Shown piece after piece: positions 56,031-64,000 of a stretch of DNA of 64,000 nucleotides. Each line of letters opens with the position of its first letter. The first letter of the stretch is position 1. Where the stretch lies: the NCBI RefSeq assembly GCF_005221325.1, contig NZ_CP039888.1, positions 2,431,501-2,495,500 on the forward strand, written 5' to 3'. The notes beneath the pieces were generated by a model that was given only the letters and a program-made list of their open reading frames with translations, did not search any database and was not told where the DNA came from. This DNA comes from Agrobacterium tumefaciens. Its GTDB lineage: Bacteria > Pseudomonadota > Alphaproteobacteria > Rhizobiales > Rhizobiaceae. The position numbers and the translations under genes are program-made.

Positions 56031-57857
56031 TCAGCTTTCCAGTTCCTCGCGCAGCATCTCCAGTTCCAGCCATTCCTCTTCCATGGTCTCCAGCTTGTCG
56101 CGCAGCTTTTCCATTTCCTGCGCCAGCTTGTTGAAGGTCGCCTGATCCTTGGCGAAAAGTGCCGGGTCAGCCATGCGCTGTTCGCGTTTTGCGATCTCTT
56201 CCTGGGCCTTTTCCATCTCCTTCGGCAGATTTTCGAGGGCGAATTTCTGCTTGAAGGAGAGTTTGCCCTTGGCCTTTGCCGGCTCCTGCGATGGCGAAGC
56301 TGAAGATACGGCCTTAGCCTTTTCCTGCCTGTCGGCCTTGCGTTTTTCTTCCGCCGCACCCTTGCGCTGCGCCATCATGTCCGAATAGCCGCCCGCATAT
56401 TCGATCCAGCGTCCATCCGGCTGATCGGGATTGGCGGGCGCGATGGTAGAGGTGACGGTGCGGTCCAGAAAATCACGGTCGTGGCTGACGAGAATGACCG
56501 TGCCGGAAAAACCGGCGACGATCTCCTGCAACAGATCGAGCGTTTCGATGTCGAGATCGTTGGTCGGTTCGTCGAGGATCAGAAGATTGGTCGGCCGGGC
56601 CAGAATGCGCGCCAGGATGAGACGGGCGCGCTCACCGCCGGAGAGATTGCGGATGGGGGTGCGCGCCTGCTCCGGCTGGAACAGGAAGTCCTTCATGTAA
56701 CCAGTGACATGCTTCACTTCGCCATTGACGAGAAGATTGTCACCACGCCCGTCGGTCAGATAATGCGCGAGCGTTTCGTTAGGATTGAGATCCTCACGCT
56801 TCTGGTCGAGCGTGGCGATCTCCAGATTCGTGCCGAGCTTCACCGTGCCACTATCGGGCTCAAGCTGGCCCGTCAGCATCTTCAGAAGCGTCGTCTTGCC
56901 CGCACCGTTCGGCCCCACGAGACCGATGCAGTCACCACGATGAACCCTGAGCGAGAACGGTGCCACGATCACCCGCTCACCATAAGCCTTGGTGATGGCA
57001 TCCGCCTCGATGACCAGCTTGCCGGATTCCCGCCCTTCCGTGACGGTCGCCTGCACGGAGCCCTGCGGCCCCTTGTGGCCGCGATAGTCCGCGCGCATGG
57101 CCTGAAGCTCGCCGACGCGGCGCATGTTGCGCTTGCGCCTTGCGGTCACGCCGTAGCGCATCCAGTGTTCTTCGCGCTCGATGGCCTTGCCGAGCTTATG
57201 CTGTTCCAGTTCTTCCTCTTCCAGCACCTTGTCGCGCCATTCCTCGAAATGGGCAAAGCCGCGATTGAGACGGCGGGACTGACCGCGATCAAGCCAGACA
57301 GTCGAGGTTGAGACCTTCTCCAGAAAACGCCGGTCGTGCGAAATCAGCACCAGTGCACTGCGCGTCTGCTGCAGCTCGCCTTCCAGCCATTCGATAGTGG
57401 GCAGGTCCAGATGGTTGGTCGGCTCGTCCAGCATCAGAATATCGGGCTCCGGCGCCATGACGCGGGCGAGCGCCACGCGGCGCGCTTCGCCGCCTGAAAG
57501 GCTCTCGGGATTTTCCTGTCCGGTGAGACCCAGATGCTCGAGAAGATAAGTTACTCGATAGGGATCGTCACCCGGTCCGAGCCCCGCTTCCGCATAGGCC
57601 TGAACGGTGTCGTAACCGGCAAAATCCGGTGCCTGTTCCAGATAACGGATGGTGGCGGCGGGATGCCGAAAAACCTCGCCCGACTGCGCCTCGACCAGAC
57701 CGGCTGCAATCTTCATCAGCGTGGATTTGCCCGAACCATTGCGTCCGACAAGGCAGATGCGGTCACCGGGCTCCACCTGGAAATTGGCGCCGTCGAGCAG
57801 CGGGGTCACGCCGAAGGTCAGCTTGATATCATCGAGTTTCAGAATTGGGGGTGCCAA
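56031..57857 (-). CDS. uup: ABC-F ATPase, Uup type
   Basis: A 608-residue soluble protein with two ABC domains: Walker A GRNGSGKST near residue 39 and GPNGAGKTT near 314, signatures LSGGEARRVALARVM and LSGGERARLILARIL, and Walker B motifs with LDEPTNHLD and LDEPTNDLD. A charged C-terminal coiled coil (from about 505) is the Uup mark and binds DNA or ribosomes in the family. No membrane segment. It begins four bases past the pyrophosphokinase stop, so they share an operon. Confidence 0.9.
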   Translation of the reverse strand: MAPPILKLDDIKLTFGVTPLLDGANFQVEPGDRICLVGRNGSGKSTLMKIAAGLVEAQSGEVFRHPAATIRYLEQAPDFAGYDTVQAYAEAGLGPGDDPYRVTYLLEHLGLTGQENPESLSGGEARRVALARVMAPEPDILMLDEPTNHLDLPTIEWLEGELQQTRSALVLISHDRRFLEKVSTSTVWLDRGQSRRLNRGFAHFEEWRDKVLEEEELEQHKLGKAIEREEHWMRYGVTARRKRNMRRVGELQAMRADYRGHKGPQGSVQATVTEGRESGKLVIEADAITKAYGERVIVAPFSLRVHRGDCIGLVGPNGAGKTTLLKMLTGQLEPDSGTVKLGTNLEIATLDQKREDLNPNETLAHYLTDGRGDNLLVNGEVKHVTGYMKDFLFQPEQARTPIRNLSGGERARLILARILARPTNLLILDEPTNDLDIETLDLLQEIVAGFSGTVILVSHDRDFLDRTVTSTIAPANPDQPDGRWIEYAGGYSDMMAQRKGAAEEKRKADRQEKAKAVSSASPSQEPAKAKGKLSFKQKFALENLPKEMEKAQEEIAKREQRMADPALFAKDQATFNKLAQEMEKLRDKLETMEEEWLELEMLREELES

Positions 57858-57861
57858 GGTG

Positions 57862-58515
57862 TCAGGCTCCGGTCAGATCATAAGGGCGGGCGAGCACGAT
57901 GGCTTTGCCGCTTTTCAGCGAGAAATGCACAAGGCCGCCATTCGCGACATTGGAAATAGTGCGGGAGGAACCGAAAGCAAGCGCGAAATCATTGAGCGGA
58001 TAACGCACATTGCCGATATCGAGCCCCTCAAGGGTGGTGAACCCGGCGACGGAAAACAACGATCCGGCCGGCAAATCAATGGCGAGTGAACCGGCAAGCA
58101 GCGGCATCGCCTCTTCTTCACCCGAGGTCAGGGTGACCTCGAAACCGCGCTCCGCAAGCGCCACGGCATAAAGAAGGTGCTGAAGCGCATGGTCGCTTCG
58201 TGCGCCGCCGAGCGCGCCCACCATCAGAAGCGAATGCGCGCCGCGCGAAAGTGCCTCGGAGACTGCAATTTCACCATCCGTCACGGCCTTTGCGGCCGGA
58301 TAGGGTTGCCGCGTCACATCGGGCCAGGCCTCAAGCAGCTCTTCGCTGGCGGAATCGAAATCCCCGACCCACAGTTCGGGTGTGAGACCAAGCGGCGCGG
58401 CATGGCGCATGCCGCCATCGGCCGCAATCACGCGGCTATCCGCGACCGCCTGTTTCAGACGATCGGTCACCGCGACATCGCCGCCAAGCAGAATGGTGAA
58501 GCGCTCTTTGTTCAT
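57862..58515 (-). CDS. thiN: thiamine pyrophosphokinase
   Basis: A 217-residue enzyme that turns thiamine into TPP with ATP. The motifs ADGGMRHAAPLGLTPELWVGDFDS near 35-58 and TDGEIAVSEAL are the active site of the TPK family, and GGLVHFSLKSGKAIV near the end completes the binding domain. The ATG at 58515 (MNKERFTILLGG) is chosen; the open frame goes on upstream through the SAM-II region by chance. It would supply the ligand for the riboswitch 3 kb away. Confidence 0.93.
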   Translation of the reverse strand: MNKERFTILLGGDVAVTDRLKQAVADSRVIAADGGMRHAAPLGLTPELWVGDFDSASEELLEAWPDVTRQPYPAAKAVTDGEIAVSEALSRGAHSLLMVGALGGARSDHALQHLLYAVALAERGFEVTLTSGEEEAMPLLAGSLAIDLPAGSLFSVAGFTTLEGLDIGNVRYPLNDFALAFGSSRTISNVANGGLVHFSLKSGKAIVLARPYDLTGA

Positions 58516-58613
58516 GCCCTGCCTTACCGCACCTGGCCCGAAAATGGAAAGCCGAAACCCCGATGAAATCAGCCTATATTGATTTTCGCCGGCTTCGGGA
58601 TTATGAAACGCCT

Positions 58614-58674
58614 CAGTGGTGATTTGCCGACCGGCTTGCAGCCACTTTAAAGAAGTCGCTAAAGGGTCGAGGAA
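58614..58674 (+). ncRNA. SAM-II riboswitch (metA/SAM-alpha element)
   Basis: The conserved blocks TGATTTG, CCGGCTTGCAGCCAC, TCGCTAAAGGG and TCGAGG follow one another as in the alphaproteobacterial SAM-II pseudoknot. A P1-type stem CGACC (58628-58632) with GGTCG (58665-58669) is clear. It lies 90 bases before metA, the usual gene for this RNA. Confidence 0.93.
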
Positions 58675-58689
58675 AAGGGCAATTTCCTG

Positions 58690-58721
58690 GGACCGGCCGC
58701 GATTTCGCTGCCGGTTTTTTG
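58690..58721 (+). terminator. terminator between the SAM-II aptamer and metA
   Basis: ACCGGC (58692-58697) pairs with GCCGGT (58710-58715), with an inner GCG/CGC stem, and is followed by TTTTT. It lies before the metA start, so it is probably the expression platform of the riboswitch. Confidence 0.8.
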
Positions 58722-58764
58722 TTTTCGCAACGTTCTTTACGTGATCCGGAAAAGAGAGTTCGAC

Positions 58765-59691
58765 ATGCCGATCAAGATTCCCGATACGCTTCCCGCCTTT
58801 GAGACCCTCGTTCATGAGGGTGTGCGGGTCATGACCGAAACGGCGGCCATCCGGCAGGATATCCGCCCGCTCCAGATCGGGCTTCTCAACCTCATGCCGA
58901 ACAAGATCAAGACGGAAATCCAGATGGCGCGCCTTGTTGGCGCCTCGCCGCTGCAGGTGGAATTGTCGCTCATCCGCATCGGCGGTCATCGCGCCAAGAA
59001 CACGCCGGAAGAGCATCTCCTCTCCTTCTACGAGACGTGGGAAGAGGTCCGTCACCGCAAGTTCGACGGCTTCATCATTACCGGCGCACCGATCGAGCTG
59101 CTGGACTATGAAGACGTGACCTATTGGAATGAAATGCAGCAGATTTTCGAATGGACGCAGACCAACGTCCATTCGACCCTGAATGTCTGCTGGGGCGCAA
59201 TGGCCGCCATCTACCATTTCCACGGGGTGCCGAAATACGAGCTGAAGGAAAAGGCGTTCGGTGTCTATCGTCACCGCAATCTCTGCCCCTCGTCGATCTA
59301 CCTCAACGGCTTTTCGGATGATTTCCAGGTTCCGGTCTCACGCTGGACCGAAGTGCGCCGCGCCGATATCGAAAAAAACCCGGAACTTGAAATCCTGATG
59401 GAGTCAGAGGAAATGGGCGTTTGCCTGGTGCATGAGAAGGCAGGCAACCGGCTCTACATGTTCAATCATGTCGAATATGATTCGACCTCTCTGTCCGACG
59501 AATATTTCCGCGACGTGAATTCCGGCGTGCCCATCAAGCTGCCGCATGATTACTTTCCGCATAACGACCCGGAACTCGCCCCGCTCAACCGCTGGCGCAG
59601 CCATGCCCACCTGTTTTTCGGAAACTGGATCAACGAGATATACCAGACGACGCCCTATGATCTCCAAGCCATAGGCAAACTGGCCGCGTAA
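58765..59691 (+). CDS. metA: homoserine O-acyltransferase MetA, predicted acetyl-CoA type
   Basis: A 308-residue enzyme that activates homoserine for methionine synthesis. The catalytic Cys142 (NVCWG) and the His235/Glu237 pair (NHVEYD) are in place. Position 111 is Glu (GAPIELLDY), where the E. coli succinyltransferase has Gly; in this family Glu111 is linked with acetyl-CoA use. So it is probably a homoserine O-acetyltransferase despite the name. The ATG at 58765 follows GAGAG. Regulated by the SAM-II element. Confidence 0.95.
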   Translation: MPIKIPDTLPAFETLVHEGVRVMTETAAIRQDIRPLQIGLLNLMPNKIKTEIQMARLVGASPLQVELSLIRIGGHRAKNTPEEHLLSFYETWEEVRHRKFDGFIITGAPIELLDYEDVTYWNEMQQIFEWTQTNVHSTLNVCWGAMAAIYHFHGVPKYELKEKAFGVYRHRNLCPSSIYLNGFSDDFQVPVSRWTEVRRADIEKNPELEILMESEEMGVCLVHEKAGNRLYMFNHVEYDSTSLSDEYFRDVNSGVPIKLPHDYFPHNDPELAPLNRWRSHAHLFFGNWINEIYQTTPYDLQAIGKLAA

Positions 59692-59765
59692 CTGCGGGAT
59701 TGCGAATTGCCGGAAAATGACGCAACGTCCGCCCGGCAATTCGCGACACCATGGAGAATGACGAG

Positions 59766-60785
59766 ATGAGCGACGGTGCGGCACGAGAAGATTTCGGTTT
59801 CACGGCGACCGGTGAAAAGGTCGAACGCGTCACCATCTCGAAAGACGGTTTGACGGCGAAAGTCATCACCTGGGGCGCTGTTATCCAGGATCTGCGCCTT
59901 GACGGTCACCAGCCGCCGCTGGTTCTCGGCTTCGATAAGTTCGAGGACTACAAATATTCCTCCTATTTCGGCGCCACGCCGGGCCGCAACGCCAACCGCA
60001 TCGGCAATGGCAGGTTCGCGATCGACGGGCATGAATATCAGCTGGAGCTGAACGAAAAGGGCGTGACCCATCTGCATGGTGGCAGCGACGGCATGGGCAA
60101 GCGCAACTGGATGCTGATGGAACATGGCGAAAGCCATGCCGTCCTGCAGATCATCGATCCCGACGGCCGCGCCGGTTATCCCGGCAACTGCACGGTCACG
60201 GCCACCTATACGATCCGCGATGGCGGCGTGCTTTCGGTAGTTTATGAAACGGTGACCGACCAGCCGACCATCGCCAATGTCTGCCAGCACTCCTATTTCA
60301 ATCTCGACGGCGCGGATACCGCACTTGGCCATGAGATCAGCATCGCCGCTGACTTTTACCTGCCGACAAACGAACAGCAGATACCGACAGGCGAAATCCG
60401 TTCCGTCGAAGGCACCGTCTTCGACCTGCGTCACCCGACGCCGATGCGGCGCAAGGAGAATGGCGAACAGGTTCTCTACGACCACAATTTCTGCCTTTCG
60501 CCCGAGCGTCGCGCCAAGCGCAAGGTCGCCCGCGCCTATTCACCTGCCTCCGATATCGCCCTTGAGGTTCACACGACAGAGCCCGGTGTGCAGTTCTATT
60601 CAGCCTTCAAGCTCGACGTTCCCGTTCCGGGCCTCGATGGCCGTCATTATGGCCCGTTCGCCGGTTTCTGCCTTGAAACGCAGATTTGGCCGGATGCCGT
60701 CAATCACCCGGATTTTCCGCACGCCATCCTGCGGCCAGGCGAAACGCTGCGTCAGGAAACGGACTATATTTTCAGGAAGGGCTGA
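59766..60785 (+). CDS. galM: aldose 1-epimerase (galactose mutarotase)
   Basis: A 339-residue enzyme that interconverts the anomers of galactose and glucose. GRNANRIGNGRF near 74-85, THLHGGSDG with its His, CQHSYFNLDG with the catalytic His and the C-terminal Glu in CLETQIWPDAV are the family set. GGAG stands nine bases before the ATG at 59766; a start at 59751 is possible. It begins 74 bases past metA with no terminator seen between. Confidence 0.92.
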   Translation: MSDGAAREDFGFTATGEKVERVTISKDGLTAKVITWGAVIQDLRLDGHQPPLVLGFDKFEDYKYSSYFGATPGRNANRIGNGRFAIDGHEYQLELNEKGVTHLHGGSDGMGKRNWMLMEHGESHAVLQIIDPDGRAGYPGNCTVTATYTIRDGGVLSVVYETVTDQPTIANVCQHSYFNLDGADTALGHEISIAADFYLPTNEQQIPTGEIRSVEGTVFDLRHPTPMRRKENGEQVLYDHNFCLSPERRAKRKVARAYSPASDIALEVHTTEPGVQFYSAFKLDVPVPGLDGRHYGPFAGFCLETQIWPDAVNHPDFPHAILRPGETLRQETDYIFRKG

Positions 60786-60815
60786 GGCAGAGGGCCAAAG
60801 GGCAGAGTGTAGAGA

Positions 60816-61601
60816 TCAGTCCAGCACACAGCCGACATAGCCACCCGAGGCGCGGGCACGACGCTCGATAAGGCCGGCCAGCCGCTGCAGGCCGCGCCCG
60901 GGTTTGCTCGCAACCCGGTCAATCGGATTGGGCAGGGAGACGGCCAGCAGCGCCGCCTGACGGGAGCTGAGCTTGGCAGCCGGTATCTTGAAATGATGCT
61001 GGGCCGCCGCCTCGATGCCGTAGATTCCCGGGCCCCATTCGGCAACGTTCAGATAAATCTCCATCATCCGTTTTTTCGACCAGACGAAATCAGCCGCGAT
61101 TGCCAGCGGCAATTCCAGCCCCTTGCGCAGGAATGAACGGCCGTTCCATAAGAACAGGTTCTTGGCCGTCTGCATCGGAATGGTGCTGGCGCCGCGGGTG
61201 GAGGCTCCATCAAGTGCATTGCTGACGACGGATTGCATCTGGTTCCAGTCCACACCGCCGTGGAAACAGAATTGCCCATCCTCGGACATCATCACGGATT
61301 GCACGAGGCGCGGCGAAATATCCTCGAGTGGCACCCAGCGCCTGTCATAACCCTGAAGGGTCACGAGATCGGCAAGCATCAGCGTTGAAACAGGCCGGAT
61401 AAACGGCAGCGCATAAACCGGGATCAGCAGATAGGGCAGGATCAGCAATGCCAGCAAGGTCATGATGATGCGCTTTGCCAACGTGCGAAAATCCACCTTC
61501 GGACTGCTCCGGTCTTCCGCCAGCACGGCGTATTCTGCGTCGCTTTCAGGCGTACTGCTCAATATCCGTCCCCGCGCCCCACGCCAATTGAAGCCTTTCA
61601 T
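60816..61601 (-). CDS. mtgA: monofunctional peptidoglycan glycosyltransferase
   Basis: A 261-residue GT51 enzyme that polymerises glycan strands from lipid II. A membrane helix lies near 47-65. The catalytic block [14 protein letters not shown] with its Glu, then [16 protein letters not shown], the RKGLELPLA block and [20 protein letters not shown] are complete. No transpeptidase domain is present. It is divergent from the polyprenyl synthase gene. Confidence 0.95.
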   Translation of the reverse strand: MKGFNWRGARGRILSSTPESDAEYAVLAEDRSSPKVDFRTLAKRIIMTLLALLILPYLLIPVYALPFIRPVSTLMLADLVTLQGYDRRWVPLEDISPRLVQSVMMSEDGQFCFHGGVDWNQMQSVVSNALDGASTRGASTIPMQTAKNLFLWNGRSFLRKGLELPLAIAADFVWSKKRMMEIYLNVAEWGPGIYGIEAAAQHHFKIPAAKLSSRQAALLAVSLPNPIDRVASKPGRGLQRLAGLIERRARASGGYVGCVLD

Positions 61602-61699
61602 AGTCCATTGCCGTCTTCAAGGCGAGTCCGGTCACACCGTTGCGGCTCCGGAATCACGAAAAGGTTTGCCTGCATTCGCGCGGCATGCCAAAGAGCGGC

Positions 61700-62614
61700 A
61701 TGGACGCTCAGATGACGAATTTCGAAACGAGGCTGCGCGAAAACGCGGCGAAAACCGAAGCACTGCTTGGCCACCTGCTTTCCGGCGAGGCACGCGCGGA
61801 TGAGATCACACGCCCGCAAAACCTGCTAGAGGCCATGCGCCATGGCGTGCTGAACGGTGGCAAACGCCTGCGGCCTTTCCTCGTCATCGAAAGTGTCGCC
61901 CTTCTCGGCGGAGATGCCGAAGCTGCCCTTTATGTCGGCGCAGCACTCGAATGCCTCCATTGTTATTCGCTTGTTCATGACGACCTGCCGGCCATGGACG
62001 ATGACGACCTGCGCCGCGGCCAGCCGACCGTGCACCGCAAGTTCGACGAGGCAACCGCAATCCTCGCCGGTGACAGCCTGCTGACGCTTGCTTTCGACAT
62101 CATCGCTTCGGATGAAAATCCGCTGGCGGCCGAGCGCAAGGCCGCACTCGTGCTTTCACTCGCCCGCGCCGCCGGCATTGGTGGCATGGCTGGCGGACAG
62201 GCGCTTGATCTTGCTGCCGAAAAGAAAGCACCTGATGAGGATGGCGTTCTTACATTGCAGGCTATGAAAACGGGCGCTTTGCTGCGTTTCGCCTGCGAGG
62301 CCGGCGCGATCATTGCCGGCAGCAATCAAGCCGAAAGGCAGCGACTGCGTCTCTTCGGCGAAAAGATCGGCCTCGCCTTCCAGCTTGCCGACGATCTTCT
62401 GGACCTGACCGCCGATGCCGCCACCATGGGCAAGGCAACCGGCAAGGATGCCGCACGCGGCAAGGGCACGCTGGTGGCATTGCGGGGCGAAGGCTGGGCG
62501 CGCCGCAAGCTGCAGGAACTGGTGGCGGAAGCCAGCGAACTCCTGGCCCCCTACGGCGAAAAGGCCGCGATTCTCATCGCGGCCGCAAGATTCATCGCCG
62601 AACGGAAAAGCTGA
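61700..62614 (+). CDS. ispA: polyprenyl (farnesyl/geranylgeranyl) diphosphate synthase
   Basis: A 304-residue synthase. The first Asp-rich motif is in HDDLPAMDDDD and the second in LADDLLD; NGGKRLRPFL carries the IPP-binding Lys/Arg. DDLPAMDDDDLRRG is the IspA style, so FPP is the likely product, used for quinones and undecaprenyl lipids; the product chain length cannot be proved. Possible starts are 61700 and 61712; 61700 has a weak AAGAGCGG site. Confidence 0.92.
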   Translation: MDAQMTNFETRLRENAAKTEALLGHLLSGEARADEITRPQNLLEAMRHGVLNGGKRLRPFLVIESVALLGGDAEAALYVGAALECLHCYSLVHDDLPAMDDDDLRRGQPTVHRKFDEATAILAGDSLLTLAFDIIASDENPLAAERKAALVLSLARAAGIGGMAGGQALDLAAEKKAPDEDGVLTLQAMKTGALLRFACEAGAIIAGSNQAERQRLRLFGEKIGLAFQLADDLLDLTADAATMGKATGKDAARGKGTLVALRGEGWARRKLQELVAEASELLAPYGEKAAILIAAARFIAERKS

Positions 62615-62643
62615 GCGGATACGTCTCAGCTTTTCATCATCAA

Positions 62644-63306
62644 TCAGCCCTTGAGCGGCGAAATCAGCACTTCGACGCGGCGGTTCTGGGCGCGGCCATC
62701 CGACGTGGCATTCGAGGCGATCGGCTGAGACGGGCCAAAGCCGAGCGTCGAAATACGGCGCTGATCGACGCCGCGTGCACCGAGATAGTTTGCAACAGAG
62801 GCCGCACGACGCTCGGAAAGCGCCTGGTTGTGCTGCAGGCTGCCGGTGGAATCGGTGTGGCCGTTGATGTCGATCAGCGTGCGGTTGAATTTGTTCAGCA
62901 CGATGGCGACGGAATCGAGCGTCTGGTAGAACGGCGGAATGACCTGATCCTGATCCGTGGCAAAGGTGATGTTCGACGGCATGTTGAGAACGATGCTGTC
63001 GCCACGACGGCTAACGGAAACACCGGTTCCCTGAAGCTGGGCGCGAAGCTCGGCTTCCTGTCCGTCCATGTAGTTGCCGATGGCGCCGCCAGCGAGAGCA
63101 CCAATGCCCGCACCGATAAGGGCGGCGTTACGGCGACCAACCGGCGAGCCGCCGACAGCCAGACCACCGAGAGCACCAACGACAGCGCCGATGCCGGCAC
63201 CGCCCGCCGTGTTCGACATCTTCTGCTCGCCCGTATAGGGATCGGTGGTGGTGCAGGCGGAAAGATAGGTGCCGCAAAGGGCGACGATCGCGATTTTTTT
63301 GATCAT
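62644..63306 (-). CDS. OmpA-family lipoprotein with glycine zipper
   Basis: A 220-residue envelope protein. A signal peptide ends in a lipobox (YLSAC, Cys at 18). A glycine-zipper stretch with repeated GAGIGA motifs covers about 37-80; the OmpA domain follows with INGHTDSTGSLQHNQALSERRAASVANYL, the peptidoglycan-binding block, and NRRVEVLI at the end. It probably ties the outer membrane to peptidoglycan, like YiaD. It stands alone, with 28 bases to the convergent synthase gene. Confidence 0.93.
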   Translation of the reverse strand: MIKKIAIVALCGTYLSACTTTDPYTGEQKMSNTAGGAGIGAVVGALGGLAVGGSPVGRRNAALIGAGIGALAGGAIGNYMDGQEAELRAQLQGTGVSVSRRGDSIVLNMPSNITFATDQDQVIPPFYQTLDSVAIVLNKFNRTLIDINGHTDSTGSLQHNQALSERRAASVANYLGARGVDQRRISTLGFGPSQPIASNATSDGRAQNRRVEVLISPLKG

Positions 63307-63372
63307 GTATTTTGATGCTCCGAGAGGTTCAGGAGGTAGGACAGTGGAATTCCGGCCTTTTCACGGTACTCT

Positions 63373-64000
<628 letters not shown>

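Noticed and set aside
58516..59274. N-terminal extension of the thiamine pyrophosphokinase frame through the SAM-II region and metA
   Set aside because: It would code opposite an established riboswitch and metA; the family N-terminus begins at 58515.

Overview
The window looks like chromosomal DNA of an Agrobacterium or close Rhizobiaceae relative. The reasons are a G+C-rich coding style, alphaproteobacterial families (DUF2794, DUF2585/UPF0314, IalB, DUF1223), a SAM-II riboswitch in front of metA, a ybhL-type leader in front of a Bax-inhibitor-1 gene, and a rhizobial-type palindromic repeat. No phage, insertion sequence, CRISPR array, rRNA or tRNA was recognised. Most of the window is core metabolism and cell maintenance. 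Species assignment is inference from gene families only.

Layout. 0-10 kb: the end of a GNAT acetyltransferase gene, typA, an M3 peptidase, a marR-drug exporter pair, argG, an SDR oxidoreductase and a LysE exporter. 9.6-12.3 kb: a three-gene ABC importer read on the minus strand. 12.4-17.2 kb: rlmN, an IalB protein, a DUF1232 protein, a pterin dehydratase, a small tyrosine phosphatase, thpR and a tesA-like esterase divergent from a ybbA/ybbP-type ABC pair (17.3-20.6 kb). 20.8-26.1 kb: the Bax-inhibitor-1 gene with its leader, DUF2794, DUF1223 and acnA. 26.3-29.5 kb: the cytochrome c maturation operon ccmABCDG, with a 160 bp inverted repeat between ccmA and ccmB. 29.5-36.9 kb: a diguanylate cyclase, then dapF-mtaB-ftsY-yciB-DUF2585 as a tight minus-strand operon, and a Tat-type metallo-beta-lactamase-fold protein. 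37-42.5 kb: ffh, chorismate mutase, rpsP, rimM, trmD and rplS, with a TauE-family gene inserted on the other strand between trmD and rplS. 42.5-47 kb: a type I secretion system (ABC exporter plus membrane fusion protein) followed by a small RTX protein that is probably its cargo; the non-coding DNA here is very A+T rich. 47-51.7 kb: an MFS transporter with a repeated operator-like motif, leuC and an M48 lipoprotein protease. 52-58.5 kb: thiBPQ under a TPP riboswitch, a VOC protein, an Uup-type ABC-F protein and thiamine pyrophosphokinase. 58.6-64 kb: a SAM-II riboswitch and metA, galM, mtgA, a polyprenyl synthase, an OmpA lipoprotein and the 3' end of ispG.

Functional links. SRP targeting is represented by both ffh and ftsY. 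Thiamine is handled by uptake (thiBPQ) and by activation (pyrophosphokinase) within 7 kb. Methionine entry (metA) is under SAM control. Isoprenoid supply is represented by ispG and the polyprenyl synthase. Two classical riboswitches and at least two further structured leaders make RNA-level control the most notable theme. The most distinctive accessory module is the type I secretion/RTX cassette.
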